Source: Bryopsis sp. KO-2023 (taxonomy: Eukaryota; Chlorophyta; Ulvophyceae; Bryopsidales; Bryopsidaceae). Taken from it: a DNA stretch of 64,000 nucleotides. The notes beneath the pieces were generated by a model that saw nothing but the letters and a program-made list of their open reading frames with translations, was not told the origin of the DNA and ran no database searches. The stretch covers positions 3,968,001 through 4,032,000 of the forward strand of contig BSYQ01000003.1 in assembly GCA_030272585.1 (NCBI GenBank), written 5' to 3'. A program made the translations under genes and the position numbers. Every line of letters starts with the position of its first letter. Within the stretch, counting starts at the first letter, position 1. Positions 21,675 to 33,967 of the stretch are shown in pieces.

Positions 21675-22880
21675 ATGTCTGACGGAGACGATATCGAGAA
21701 GCAAGACGCGGTGAAGGATTACCGTCAAAAACTCTTGAGGCACAAGGAGGTAGATGCGAAAGTTCGCCAGCTTCGCACGGAAATGCGGGATCTCCAACGG
21801 GACTATGACAAGTCAGAAGATGAACTGCGGGCGCTGCAAAGCGTTGGGCAGATTATCGGGGAAGTCCTTCGGCAACTGGACGACGAAAGGTATATCGTCA
21901 AGGCCAGTTCGGGGCCTCGGTACGTCGTGGGGGTGCGGAGCAAGCTGGAGAAAACCAAACTGACGTCGGGAACTCGTGTGGCGTTGGACATGACAACGCT
22001 CACAATTATGCGGGCTTTGCCTCGGGAGGTGGATCCTGTGGTGTTCAACATGGTTAGCGAGGACCCTGGGCAGGTGGACTATTCTTCGATCGGTGGGCTT
22101 TCGGACCAGATCCGAGAATTGAGGGAAAGCATCGAGCTGCCTCTTTTGAACCCGGAATTGTTCTTGAGAGTGGGGATCAACCCTCCTAAGGGGGTGTTGT
22201 TATATGGGCCCCCCGGAACTGGGAAAACTCTTCTGGCTAGAGCGGTGGCTTCTAATATCGATGCCAGCTTTTTGAAAGTAGTTTCGAGTGCGATCGTGGA
22301 TAAGTACATTGGGGAAAGCGCCAGGATTATCAGGGAGATGTTTGGTTATGCCAGAGAGCACGAGCCTTGCGTAATTTTCATGGACGAAATCGATGCGATC
22401 GGAGGTAGGAGGTTCAGCGAGGGTACCTCTGCGGATCGAGAAATTCAAAGAACCCTCATGGAGCTTCTCAGTCAGTTGGACGGGTTCGAAAAAGTGGGGA
22501 AAGTGAAAATGATCATGGCGACGAATCGACCGGATGTGTTGGATCCCGCTTTGATGAGGCCAGGGAGACTGGACCGGAAAATCGAAATTCCTTTGCCCAA
22601 CGAACAAGCGAGGATGGAGATTCTCAAGATCCATGCATCCCCGTTGACCAAGGACGGGGAAATCGACTACGAAGCGGTGGTAAAACTGGCGGAAAGCTTC
22701 AACGGGGCCGATTTGAGAAACATCTGTACAGAGGCAGGGATGTTCGCCATCCGGGACGATCGAGACTACGTGGTGCACGAGGATTTCATGAAAGCTGTCA
22801 GAAAACTCAACGATGCCAAAAAGCTGGAATCCAGTCTGACATACGACACATCGTTCGGAGATGGTGGCAAAAAGTCCTGA
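21675..22880 (+). CDS. RPT4: 26S proteasome regulatory ATPase Rpt4 (PSMC6)
   Basis: Intronless 401-aa AAA ATPase of the 19S base, which unfolds ubiquitinated proteins and feeds them to the 20S core. The order is an N-terminal coiled coil (about residues 15-60), an OB domain ([17 protein letters not shown]), and the AAA module. Walker A is GPPGTGKT at 178-185 and Walker B is [11 protein letters not shown] with Asp237-Glu238. The second region of homology is present ([17 protein letters not shown], with both Arg fingers), as is sensor 2. The Pro of the NPELF...INPPKG block and the overall length fit Rpt4 rather than the other five Rpt subunits. The C-terminus (DGGKKS) lacks the HbYX motif, as expected for Rpt4. 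The chosen ATG starts MSDGDD. The frame stays open upstream to 21270 with further ATGs, but that part has no family likeness. Confidence 0.97.
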   Translation: MSDGDDIEKQDAVKDYRQKLLRHKEVDAKVRQLRTEMRDLQRDYDKSEDELRALQSVGQIIGEVLRQLDDERYIVKASSGPRYVVGVRSKLEKTKLTSGTRVALDMTTLTIMRALPREVDPVVFNMVSEDPGQVDYSSIGGLSDQIRELRESIELPLLNPELFLRVGINPPKGVLLYGPPGTGKTLLARAVASNIDASFLKVVSSAIVDKYIGESARIIREMFGYAREHEPCVIFMDEIDAIGGRRFSEGTSADREIQRTLMELLSQLDGFEKVGKVKMIMATNRPDVLDPALMRPGRLDRKIEIPLPNEQARMEILKIHASPLTKDGEIDYEAVVKLAESFNGADLRNICTEAGMFAIRDDRDYVVHEDFMKAVRKLNDAKKLESSLTYDTSFGDGGKKS

Positions 22881-23193
22881 TTGGAACGGTCGGCAATTTC
22901 TTTTTCTTTTCGTTGTTTCGATTGGTGAGGCTGTGCGGTTGGGCTTTCAGCCGGCTCATGTGCTGTCAAAAATCGAAGGACTGGGTTGTAGAGTTAGAAA
23001 AAACATACACTTGTGGCTTCTATATATGTGAGGAGGGGTAACCTTGTGGGACAGGGCATGAGAATCATGGATGATTCTTTTTCTTGTAAATTTGAATGAA
23101 AAAGGAAGCGTGGAACCCCCCTCAATTGATTGCACGGATCTAGCAGCAGAATGTTTGGAAGAGAAATATTGGCACTAGAAACAAGTGGATATT
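22881..23193. other. Convergent 3' region
   Basis: 3' end of Rpt4 facing the 3' end of the minus-strand coiled-coil gene. No other feature is visible. Confidence 0.5.
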
Positions 23194-23817
23194 CTAGCCA
23201 TCCCCAGACATGATGGGGGTGGTGGAGGGTTGCTGCTTGAATGCTGGGACCTCATCGATGTTGCTGCGATTGAGCTGCCGTAGTTTGTCTTCCATCACAG
23301 CCTGGACCAACGAAGGGAAAAAACAAATGGAGAGGTTTTTGTCTGACTGGAAGGCAGGCCCACAAGAATTTGGCATTGTAACGTTTTAGAGCAGTCCAGC
23401 GAAAAAGGAAAAGAAGCCTGGTTGAGTTTTGCAGGGATGTGGTGTGTCAAATGCAATGGAGTGTTGGCACTCACAAAGGCTTCCTTCCAGCTGTTGAATC
23501 TGTCCGTAATATCTATCGCAGTTTTTGCCTCCTGCGTGCAATTTTTTTTTTGGCAGTTTCATTTGTCAGTCACAGAGAGCGCACGAAAAGCAGAAACTTG
23601 GAAGTGTCGGTCCAGTTTTCTTAGGTGGAATACCTTGATTGCAACAATATCATCTTCCAGATATGTCACTTTTCTGGTGAGGGTTTGCACCTCCTCCTAC
23701 AAACACCCAGTGGGGCATATCTGCATTTGATACAACATTGGGAAAACAAAATCAACTAAAATCGAGCAGTTCTGGAAGGACTGTCACCTGAGCAGCAATT
23801 AACTGTGGGTCCTCCTC
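23194..23817 (-). CDS. Coiled-coil protein, 3' exons only
   Basis: Four small exons join, all at phase 0: 23788-23817 (10 codons), 23634-23696 (21), 23475-23531 (19) and 23194-23301 (35 plus stop). They code EEDPQLIAAQ, EEVQTLTRKVTYLEDDIVAIK without its last residue, AKTAIDITDRFNSWKEAF and then AVMEDKLRQLNRSNIDEVPAF before a Pro/Ser-rich tail. The first two are clear heptad coiled coil. Further exons must lie upstream. A helical block on the same strand at 24490-24590 (YKATQLLALTSLARAVKLRL) and another at 23905-24025 are candidates, but I could not connect them in phase. I do not recognise the family. A subunit of a coiled-coil complex is plausible. Confidence 0.5.
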
Positions 23818-25217
23818 CTGCATGTGTGCTACACAGATTCAATCCACTGTGGAAAGATAAATAGACTAGCAAAGCAAGGTGCGATTGTCAGACCGTCATG
23901 GTGGATGCATCTGAAACTTGAGGACGGGCTTGGATTCCCTGGCCACATGTCTCAGGAAATACGCTTGTGCATTGGTCAGATGTACGCGGGGTGGCGTCGA
24001 TTTCAGCGTCGCAGGGAATCCTCTGCACGCAGAGGGACAATGAATGTGCAATGTTGGTTTTTAAAGGAATGTTCCCACAAATTATGTCTGTTATCAAACA
24101 AATCAAATCTGTGAAACTGTTCGTTTGCAGAAGAAAGATTGCATTTTTCAATATAGTCAATCATGCATGGTTGAAATGAATCAATCCAAGCCTCCCAATG
24201 GAATGTAAGAGTGGGATGGATGTCACGGATCCACAGAAAGTGCACATACTCGTTTTTTGAAGGGCCGCCAAAACCCAACCACAGTTCCAGCTAAAGACAC
24301 CCCCACCAGAGCTCTCCAAAACCTTGGAAAAACAGCAAAAGGATAAGCAATGCCCAATTGTGCTGCAGCACTTTCACATCGTGTTCAGAAGCTTCACACG
24401 CAACGCACGTACATCAGCAGTACTCTATCTCAACGCGTGGTGTGGAGTTTCACTTGGAACCTGTATTCATGTTTGTTTGTGCAGTTGGGACCCAGACGAA
24501 GTTTGACGGCTCTTGCCAGAGACGTCAACGCCAGCAATTGGGTCGCTTTGTATTCATCCACAGATGCCGCCGTCCTCTCGGGTCGACGAACATGGATTGT
24601 CTAGTTTTAACACTCATGAGGTGGAAAGAGGATTTGCATGTAATGAAAAGCACATGCAACACACTCTGCTTGAAATGTAATGTCTCTTGAACACCATCAT
24701 CTTTACATTGATACAACTTGAATACAAGCCCTCATGTAGAGGGGAACCACTCCTTTCACAGATTTCGATCATCCAGAAGAAACCGAAATTCTCCACACTG
24801 TGTTTCCACAAAAAAAAATCACAACCTACATCTTAACCTACTCCCCCTGATTCTACCACCACCTATTTGATGCCGCTGATACTCGCTTACACAACCCACT
24901 CTCATGTGTTTTCTTCCACCCCCCCCCCTCTTTTGTGCCCAGCACGATTTATACGTGTGTGTGAGTCTTGATGCCCTCATCAAGCCACAATAAATTGTTC
25001 ATATTTCTGTTTTCAATATGATTTTAATGCATCCCTGAATAACAGAGTAATGCTACACTCTGGCTGACGCAGAGATCCCCGCTTGCAGCAAGGCAAGGGG
25101 GAAAATAAATAGTTGTTTCGACCTTGGACTTGATGACCCCATTTCCAAACCCTCGGTCCCCTTGCTGAGAAAAATCCCAACAAAAAATAATCTGCTCCTG
25201 AATGAGCTGCCGCCTTC
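23818..25217. other. Spacer with possible upstream exons of the 23-kb gene
   Basis: Minus-strand helical blocks at 23905-24025 and 24490-24590 may be exons of the coiled-coil gene next door. The part from 24600 to 25217 shows nothing, apart from a C run at 24919-24928 and an AATAAA near 24990. Confidence 0.3.
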
Positions 25218-26987
25218 TTAACCGAAGTCTGGACATCTGATGAAGGAGTAGGTGTCCAACTCCACCATCCTCGTCTCGAACAATGTTTCCAGCTGATAAA
25301 CAGAAGAGCCATTCATTTATTTCTAAACCAAACGGAAAACATTAAAAACGATTCATATCAAATATAGATAAAACCATCCATTCAATGTATGGATGTGCAC
25401 GGATGCTGGGATTTTGCTCAAGTCCTGCATGCCAATCACCGTCAACTCGATTGGTCCCCCTTGACTTCGTGGGGAAGGGCTTTTTCATAACCCAGAGTTG
25501 TACAGCAAGCTTCTTTACATAGTGGAGCCCTCACCTGCAAGTGACCTTCAAGGAAGAATACTAGCTCATAGGGAAAGTATGAGCAGTGCCGCAAGACTAC
25601 TGCAATGTATTCCATCGGCACAAAGCTCGCATCCACTGATACGTCCACCTGATGATTAAAAAAAAACAGGGAAAAAAAATCGGGTCGATGTGCCATCGTA
25701 AATCGAAGCATCTATACATCCACCAGCCATCAACCCCCCCCCCAAAAAAAAAAAATAATAAAAAAAATAAAAAATGTGTCCTGGAAAGAAGAGGCTGGAA
25801 AAAAAGGATGTTTTTCTGACCTGCTCCTCAGCCCTCACTCCGACAGTCGTCTTGGGAACCAGCGAGCTCCCAGCCATTTGTTGATAATAATACATCGTCA
25901 CATTTCCTGACACCACGACCGGCAAATAATTTCGGTTCGAAATCGGAATGCCGACATCCACCACCAGCGTGTACGTGGATAGAGTTCTGGTCATTATGTC
26001 TTTGCTGATGTTGACTTGATCCACCACCACGCCTCGAGGCACCAGAAAGAAAACGGACAGGATGGCCCCCAAGCAAATCAACACCTGAGTCAGACAGTTG
26101 CCAAAGGTCAGCCAAAAAATGAAACCAATGCATGCAAAGCGTTTGATCCACCGAGAGTTCTTCTCTCGACCTTCAAAATGAAACCAATTTCATGAAAATG
26201 ATCTGCTTGGTGTGTTGTGCTGGCTACTGACATGATTTTTTTTTTTTTTTAAATTGAAGTGGAAATCCTTCTGTTGATGCGCAAAGCTTTCGAAAAGATT
26301 CCTACCAAGAGTGCGATGAAGCATTTGGGTATCTTAGGCTTCAATCGAGGATCTGAATGGACATGCACACATCTAATCAACATCGACACCACTGCTGGGC
26401 CATGAAGCCATCAAACAGCTGACTCAGGTCATTCCATATTTCATATCTATCCACTCTCTGATAATACAAATGCTAGAAACAACATCCTCAGCTTCTCGCT
26501 GTTCGGCATCAAAAGGGAATGAGAACTGATGCATAGAATCATGACAATGGCTGAGAATTCGGGCATGCATCCATGCATGCATGTTTTTAACCCAAGGCTC
26601 ACGGGTGAGGCCAGAAATGGTGCGCTACAACGCCACTGTCAAGGAATAATGAAACCCAAAAAAAAAATGCACGTCTCGACATTCTCGGAACCAGCAACAG
26701 AAACGATTACGAGACGGACCCGAAAAAAGCGCGCGAAACCAGATTCAACAGCCGGAGCACTCACCAGAAAGAGACACCGTGTCCGTCCCGAAGAAGTCCA
26801 CGCCATTTCGTATGATTACTTGGTATCCGCTGACTGCGCTGGGTTCCCGTGCTCTCCGTCGAAAAAAATTTGAAAAGCAGCATCGCCTCTTCTGACGAGG
26901 CGTGCTTGCATCTGATCGTCCGTCAGACTGATAGCCCTCGGGAACGGGCGGCATCAAAAGCCCCTCGTGGGGTCCACTCCCCGGCAT
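25218..26987 (-). CDS. TMEM106: TMEM106-family transmembrane protein
   Basis: A 253-aa protein from four exons: 26765-26987, 25821-26170, 25535-25648 and 25218-25292. Phases agree throughout. The cytosolic N-terminal part (about 75 aa) holds a basic, Cys-containing stretch (KRRCCFSNFFRRRAR). One long hydrophobic segment follows (FIFWLTFGNCLTQVLICLG into AILSVFFLVPRG). The luminal part matches the TMEM106 (DUF1356) pattern: FLVPRG.VVDQV.I, a beta-rich block with NVT-type glycosylation sites, EEQVDVSVDASFVPMEYIA, and a final region with a late Cys (SFIRCPDFG). Human TMEM106B is a late-endosome/lysosome protein, and this likely has a similar place. Length fits the family (about 250-275 aa). The first exon is the least certain part. 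Its join was chosen because the phases match, and the zinc-ribbon-like CPTCQG motif of animal members is not seen. Confidence 0.75.
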
Positions 26988-28514
26988 GGAATATCAGTGC
27001 GGCCTCCAAATCAGTCCGCAAGGGAACGACAGGCGACCGAAATCAAAACAAGTAATAGAGCACGCACTTAGCACTTAATGGCAGTCGAGCTGAGGTTTTC
27101 TCAATGCACGGAGACCTCTTGCTGGACGTTGTGTAAGGCACAACCTTTGAGCCTCTGTTGAGGGATGGCCATCACCGCCTCTAGGTTGCAACCAATTGGA
27201 GACTTCCAAGTGTGACGTGATCTGTCAGTACTTTTGACTGATGCACGTCTGTCAAAGGAAAGAGTGATGTCACCCTCCCCCCCCGAACCGCGGCCAATGT
27301 CCTCGCGGACACATACCTCGGCCGCGAGGAAATTGGCTGTGTGTTTGGAATCTGAGTTGCCTGGCTGTGGCCTCAACAGCACTCAACGTCAGCGAAGCAG
27401 GGAATTGATATTCCAAAGGCAATGACATGGGTTTTGTCAGACATCCACTGGTCCAGCATGGAAAGGGGGGAAGCAATCCACGCATGGACATCAGGACCCC
27501 TTTCCCTTCTTTTTCTTGCTCCTTGATACAAATCCAGACATGCATCCCACACATCTACAGAACAGACTTCACCCATTCTGTCTTTACAGGCTTGACACAA
27601 CTCTCCAATCACAGAAACCCGAGCCTGATAACGACACATCCCTCATACTTCCACCACACAGCTGACACTTCACAGCACTTTCGATACCCACTTAGAAAGC
27701 GACCCTTACAGCGACACCCCCACTAAAAAACATCAGAAAAGCCACGAAACGTTGAATAACCCTGATCTTACAACCCTGACTTTTTTTTTTTTAAACCCCT
27801 AAGAAGAATTCTCCTGCAGTCTTGCCTCCTGTTGAGATGATACCTCAAATTTCCCTCCATCCCCCCCCCCTTCTGCTGCCGACGGTCATTACGTCTATGT
27901 AGCGCGCAAAGGGCATCGGCACCTCTCAGCTCAAAACTTACCTCGACCTCCAGTCTCAATCCCCCAGAAAAGAAAAGAAAAGAAAAAAAATAACAAAAGG
28001 CATCATTGCCTGCCACCCGCCCTGCAATCACCACCCACACCACAACCCATGAAATCTCGATGCTTTCCCTCAAGAGAACTCACAGGCTGTTTCTATGCTG
28101 TGCTGTGAATAGCTGTCAATTGACAAGACCTTCAAAACAATTACCACTCCTGGCTTCAAAAAAAACATCCCCCCCCCCCCCCCCCCCCCCCAGCCAGATG
28201 GTTCCAAACCCAGTTGGATTTCATCTCGCACCCAAAAAAAAAAAAAAAAATGGTCAAAAAATTTCGACACTCTGCTCTCTTTTTCTTTCAAACCTTCTGT
28301 TTCTTTTTTTTTCTATATTTTGTTTGTTAACCTGAAGGACCTTGAATTCCTCTACTTTGTGATTAAAAAAAAACACAAAACTCTCCGAAGGGGGAAAAGA
28401 AAAACATATCAAGAAATCACTCATCTATATATCACTCTCGCCACACACATCACATATTCAAAAATTGAAGCTTGCTCTTCCAGTCTAATCTGCATTTTTT
28501 TCCGATCGGAGGCC
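26988..28514. other. Spacer rich in homopolymers
   Basis: No gene could be assembled. There are C runs at 27861-27870 and 28171-28190 and several A and T runs. A minus-strand open frame at 27373-27639 has four Cys in a short span but lacks splice partners. Confidence 0.4.
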
Positions 28515-31390
28515 TTACTCGGCACCCCCCTCCGCCACAATCCCACTATCTGAACCGGAGTTTTCTTTCTGCAACACAGCAGCAGCAGCAGCACCACCAC
28601 CACCACTTTTTTTCGGAGTTCTATTTCCTTGCCTTTGTTCATATAAATACGTCTCCAGCCTGGTCATTTTGGACGCCAGCAGCATGTTGGTTTCCCTCGA
28701 CTTGTACAGCTGATGCCGGATGATGGTGTGGGATTCGTGCAGCTCCGCCAGGCCAATCTTAGCATCGATCAATTCGTTCATGATTCTCCTGTCATCGTCC
28801 CCATTGTTACTGGAAATCGAAGCTTTCTGGAGCTGGTCCCGGATTTGGACAACTTCGCTCTCCAGTTGATTCTTCAAGCGCTCGAGATCCAGGCGATCGC
28901 TGGAAGCGTCCATCAGGGTGTGCTCCAGGGTCATTTTCTCCCTCGACATGTTTTCCCTAAAAAACGCTGAGTATGTTTAGGCACATTGCTGGTAAAATTT
29001 CAGTTCACTTATTGATATAAATGAAAAAAAAAATACTGTTTAAAATAAATAAATCAAAAACTGTTGATAGGACCACCCCAATCAGTCATGGACCCATCCA
29101 GCAATCGATTTCTTAGCTACTTCCAGAAGCCTGCAATTGGAAGTTACCTCCTCTCTTAGCATGGTTGGTAAAGAGGGAGTGAAAAAATATAAAAGCCACT
29201 TTCCTTCAATTTTGCGGGTTAACAGCGCCATCTTTCGAATCTGGTTTTTGCCCCATCGTTACCTGGCTCTTTCGCTCGATCGGAGTTGATTTTCGAATTT
29301 CATAGCCTCTTCCTGACAAGCCAGCAACTGCTCGTGCAAGTCATCCATTTCCTCCTTATTCTTTTGTTTCACTACCTGAGTCCCCAAAAAAGCCTTTTCA
29401 GCCCTGCCCACAATTTCAATGCATCATTTTTCAACAGTAGGCCAAATTCCTAAACATAAACTGACACCAGACATCGCATTTCAAACCAGCACACAACAGG
29501 ACGGCTCCTTTTCGTTTGGCAAGCATCCGACCGACCTTCATTTCGTCCATCAGTTTTTGATAGCGCACATCCCAAACCGCCACAGCTTTCTTCACGGCCT
29601 CCTCGACAGCATCCTCTCCGGCACTTTGAATTTGTTTCGACAATTGGGCTTCCAACTCCTCCTTTTCAGCCTTCTCGGATTCGATCTGGCGTTGGGCCGC
29701 ATCCATGTCGACTTGCGTCTTGGCTGCGATTTCCTTCAGCTGTTTTTCAAGCTCCGTTTTCTTCTGACGCTGCCCGGCCACCTTGAACAAGAATTCAAAT
29801 TCTTTGACCAATCCTCAGTCGGAGCATGCAGCAAATGCTGAAAGATATCCGACTGGAACGTGAGCTACCAAACCTTGTTTGAATCCCTCAAAACTTTTGA
29901 CACTTGATTGCATCCGTAACAGGAATCGATGCTTTCACCAAGAACAACCCATCCCTTCTCCTCACCTGTTCCTCCAGTTCATGGACCCTGTTGCGCAGCT
30001 CCGTGACCTCATCTTCATCAGCACCTGTTTTGATACTGTCGAAAGCCGCCATCTCGTTTTCGTCTTCTCTGGGGCTCTGGGCGTTTTCCAGAGGCTCCCC
30101 CAGCGCACCATATCCAGATAACTTACCAGACAAAACAGTTGGCATGGCTTTCTCCTCCAGGCTCGGTTGCTCAGCAATGGAATCAAATCCTGGAAGAAAA
30201 AAAAACAGAGGGAAATCACTCAAAACCTTCGATTTAGCACCTCGTTATCTGGAAAAAAACCCACCACCACACTCGAATCATGAACCGTCTTAATTTTCGA
30301 AAGATGGGGGCGGTCCCATACAGGTGGCAATCCGATGCAGTGAAAGCGATTCTTGATTTTGAGAAAATAGGATTTAACGAAGCAAGCTTTGGCCCACCTG
30401 ATAAATCCTGATCGATGTGCCCATCGAACGGGGACGAAAGGGCCGACAAGCCCGACATCACGGTCATCCCATCGTCCGCAGTCAGTCCCTTCATCATGTG
30501 GCTGGAAACCGAAATGTGGAGCTCCCCTTTGCCCAAGGGCTTCGTCCCTGCTGCATATTGAACAGGGACCACCACTTTTTTGGGCTCCTGCGCTTCATAG
30601 GTCGCGTGCCGCCCCAAATCGATCACCCCCTTTCCCACGGTGATGACGGCCTCTCCCTGGGGGACTTGGATTTTGAAGGAGTACTCCTGTATATTCATGC
30701 AAAATGAAAAAACATCTGGTCCTTTCCTTTCCTTTCTAAGAGAAAAAATCAAAAAAAATCAAAATAGTAAAATAATATATTTTGAGATATATAGATATAG
30801 TTTTTATTTATTTATTTATTTTCTGGGAAAAGGAATATAAATCGAACGGATTCGTCTCGCATACGAAGCCAATTTTCCGAATGTTGGCCATAGCGAGGCA
30901 CTCAACAAGTGTATAAAAAATTCCAAAGATTCCAATATTCCAATTTCCCAGTGGTGATTGCATGTCTTGCCTTGGACTCCATGCTGTTCCCTTGGCCTTT
31001 GTACACCGTTGCAACTTGGGCAAGGCTCTTTCCATCATATTTTGCTGCACCTGTGGGAATGGGCTCACTGTCAAATCCGCTCAAAAGCCGATTTGAATGG
31101 GGTCCTCAGTCAGACAGATGGGTGATTCGCCCCCCCAGCAAAACTCTCACAAAATTTTGAGAAGGCAGCGGCAACCCGCTGGATACACAAAGCCGCTGCT
31201 TTTTCGCACCGTCGTGGACTTGAGCAGCGTTCGTCATTTGAATCTTGGCGCCTCTGGCCCACACGACACGACAGAGATCCACTTTGGGAGGGATCCCGGT
31301 TAGCTCGTGAATAGTGATCTCGAAGCGGAACTTGATGGGGACCTTTCCATCCCGCTTCCTCTCTATATTTCTTTGAATCTTTTTGAACAT
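28515..31390 (-). CDS. NT-C2 domain coiled-coil protein (EEIG1/EHBP1 domain type)
   Basis: A 530-aa protein from seven exons: 31210-31390, 30971-31050, 30398-30686, 29966-30189, 29536-29781, 29263-29393 and 28515-28956. Residues about 12-170 match the N-terminal C2 domain of EEIG1, EHBP1 and plant PMI1-like proteins: IKFRFEITIHELTGIPPKVD, VVWARGAKIQ, then SLAQVATVYKGQG, then EYSFKIQVPQGE, then GKGVIDLGRHATYE and GKGELHISVSSHM. Such C2 domains bind membranes or Rab-linked partners. The rest is long coiled coil (KTELEKQLKEIAAK; REKMTLEHTLMDASS) with a Gly/Ala-rich tail. Intron 2 starts with GC (AAG|GCAAGA); only this donor joins SMESK to EYSFK in phase, as the domain requires. A role in organelle positioning or membrane trafficking is likely. 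The gene is divergent from GPHR. Confidence 0.8.
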
Positions 31391-31953
31391 ATTGGACGTC
31401 CCGACACGCGAGGCAGTGCGTGCTCTCCCTCAAAAAATCGCTTTTCCCAAAACCGAATCACTGCAAGAAAAAGCAAACGATCGAAAACGTACCCTCACAA
31501 CTTAGAAAAACGAGAATCCGAGAATAAGCAACCACACCGAACAAAGGCAGAAGATCCCCCCCCCCCCCCGAGCGAATAGACGAACGACACATGGTTCGCT
31601 ACGAAACTAAACGTACAGTAGGAAAATGGATCACTTTTCCAAAACTCAGCCCGCTGCAGCCGACCCTCGTGTTTTTCGATCGTCAATAGTTGACTTTCTG
31701 CAAAGGTCGTCCAGAAAACCAATACGTTCCACGGCTCTCGTAACCGCGGGCGCTTACTAAACTCATGACGTCCCACGTGATTTAGACGTCGTTTCTGGCG
31801 TTCTTTTGCCCACGTCAACCTTGGTTGAACTGGAGGTAAAAAAAAAGTGCGACCCTGTATTTCTCTTTTCGCTTTCGTATTTCCCCAGCGAAGGAGCTTT
31901 CGAAGGTTGCGGAAATTATCTGATGAAGGAAAAAGCGGCTCTGTTTTGGCGCC
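31391..31953. promoter_or_regulatory. Shared upstream region of the NT-C2 and GPHR genes
   Basis: 563 bp between two divergent start codons. It contains a C run at 31557-31569. No exon was seen. Confidence 0.5.
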
Positions 31954-33387
31954 ATGAAAATCCTGGACACCCTGGTCGCCTTTGGCTCGTTGGTGGTGCT
32001 GTTTCTCGCGGGAGGGCTGTTTTTGAACCTCAATCTCTATCGTGATTTGGAGCAGAAGGATCCCACCGTGCAGGCGCTCTTCTCCTTGGTGTTCGCCTTC
32101 TCATGCAACCTCCTGGAAATTCTGCTCTTCGAAATCACGGGGGTGATGGAGCCCACCACCCGAATTCTCACCTGGAAAATGGACATGTGGTGCTTGCTGG
32201 CCTTGCTGCTGGTGGTGCTACCCCTGTACCACAGCTTCAATATCATCATCGGACTCAAGAAAGTGGGACCTGTGAAATCTCTAGCTGCTGCAGCCGTCTT
32301 GGAGGGAGCTTTCTTGTACACCTTCTGGCGAGTGGGGACCTACTTGCCTGGAGTTCCATCAGGCCAAGGGATGTTTCGATTGGAGCAAGCTGTGAGTCGA
32401 CTGGGGGTGGTGGGGACCTGGTTGATCGCCATCCTTTCGGGATATGGTACGGTGGACTTGCCGTACTCCTACCTATCTCTGTTCATTCGGCCCGTGGAAA
32501 AAGCTGAAATCCAGGCGATGGAGGATCAATATCGGAGAGCTCTGGACACGTCCCTAGAAAAGAAAAAACGAATAGCGTTGGTGCAGAAGGACATCCAAGC
32601 GGGGGGCCGATTCGGAGGGGGTAAATCCAAGCCGACATCTTTCTTCGGTCGAATGGTTTCTGCAGTGATGCAACCTACCCATGCCTCCACTCCGGAGCAG
32701 ACCATTCATGCTCTGCAGATCGAGGTGGATGCTCTGGACACCCTCGGGCGGACCCTGTTCGTTGAAGTCATGGAAATGAAAAAGGAGAGGAAACGGGCGT
32801 TGATGAGCAGAACTCTGCTGGGGCACGTTCGCAATTTCTTGGGTTACTTGATGAGTGCTTACTGCATCTACAGAATGTATGCTTCCTTGAAATCGTTGGT
32901 GTTCGGGGAGGATTACTCATCGGACCCCGTCAGCAAATTCCTTGGGTTTGGGCTGCGGACGTTTTCCCATGGATCTATAAACATCGACGTGGAAGTCACC
33001 GCACAGTACGTAACGCTGGTATTTATCGGCAGCGTTTGTGCAATGTCCCTGAGGGGTTTTCTGAAAAACATGAGGAGATTCTTCTCAGCTCTCTCTGGGG
33101 CAGGAAACATTTCCATCCTGGTGTTGCTGCTGACTGAATTGACGGGCATGTATGCGATTTCGTCGCTCCTGCTGATTCGGCAGAAGCTGCCGGTGAAGTA
33201 CCGGTCCAATCTGGCAGAGGTTCTGGGAACGGAGCTGGAATTTCACTTTTTTCACAGGCACTTCAATTCTTTGTTTCTGGTGAGTGCCCTGTTGACGATT
33301 TTGTTGCTGTACGGGCAGTATCAGAGCAATGCAGGGGACTCGGGGGATATTTTGCCAACGAGAATGGCTGTAAAACAATCTTTGTAG
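31954..33387 (+). CDS. GPHR: Golgi pH regulator (GPHR/GPR89/GTG)
   Basis: Intronless 477-aa multipass membrane protein. It has the layout of the family: five N-terminal hydrophobic segments within residues 1-180, a long soluble coiled-coil loop (about 185-285, with EQTIHALQIEVDALDTLG), then four C-terminal segments. Family signatures include FAFSCNLLEILLFEI, LPYSYLSLFIRPV after G-Y-G-T-V-D, HVRNFLGYLMSAYCIYRMY, and the ELTGMYAISSLLLIRQKLP block. In animals GPHR is an anion channel that acidifies the Golgi; plant GTG1/2 have been linked to growth and hormone responses. Human GPR89 is about 455 aa, so this is full length. The ATG gives MKILDTLVAFGSLVVL, a fitting first membrane helix. Confidence 0.93.
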   Translation: MKILDTLVAFGSLVVLFLAGGLFLNLNLYRDLEQKDPTVQALFSLVFAFSCNLLEILLFEITGVMEPTTRILTWKMDMWCLLALLLVVLPLYHSFNIIIGLKKVGPVKSLAAAAVLEGAFLYTFWRVGTYLPGVPSGQGMFRLEQAVSRLGVVGTWLIAILSGYGTVDLPYSYLSLFIRPVEKAEIQAMEDQYRRALDTSLEKKKRIALVQKDIQAGGRFGGGKSKPTSFFGRMVSAVMQPTHASTPEQTIHALQIEVDALDTLGRTLFVEVMEMKKERKRALMSRTLLGHVRNFLGYLMSAYCIYRMYASLKSLVFGEDYSSDPVSKFLGFGLRTFSHGSINIDVEVTAQYVTLVFIGSVCAMSLRGFLKNMRRFFSALSGAGNISILVLLLTELTGMYAISSLLLIRQKLPVKYRSNLAEVLGTELEFHFFHRHFNSLFLVSALLTILLLYGQYQSNAGDSGDILPTRMAVKQSL

Positions 33388-33967
33388 CATCCTGTGCAGT
33401 GTATTTTTCTTTTAATTTTGCTGGCCCCCAAAATCATGAGTTTGGCGGCTTCATCTTCTTGTGATTTTTTTTTTCCACGAAAAAATAGAAATGTGGCCCC
33501 AACTCTAATGATACAAATTATCAGGTTTGGAGCACAACATCGATTTGCTTCCACCGGTTGTGTGATTTTTTTGGATTGGGCCGAAAAACGCACACACACA
33601 CTGCTCCTATGATTTTGAAATTCATATTTATTTTGGGAATCCTCTTGGATGGACTGTTGGTTCGTTCCAGCCAAAAAAAAAATCATGACTGCAAGGGACA
33701 CTCAAGTCCAACAGCATGAAAGGAATCGGCAAATAGTGAGTGTGCAACAGTCATATATGAGTTTCCCTCCCTGTTCTTTTCCCAAACTGGATCCATCAGT
33801 TGGAACGACTAGGAAGAAAAATTACACGAAAGACTCCATCCCAACTAGCTGCTTTTTCCCCCATCTATGCAAAAAATTGATATTGCGAGATTCTCAATTC
33901 TCTATCTATATAGCCACACCCCGGCTTTCATCCAGTACAAACTTGCATTCTACTCTTATTCAACCCT
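33388..33967. other. Convergent 3' region
   Basis: 3' ends of GPHR (plus) and SAC3 (minus) face each other over 580 bp. No other feature is visible. Confidence 0.5.
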
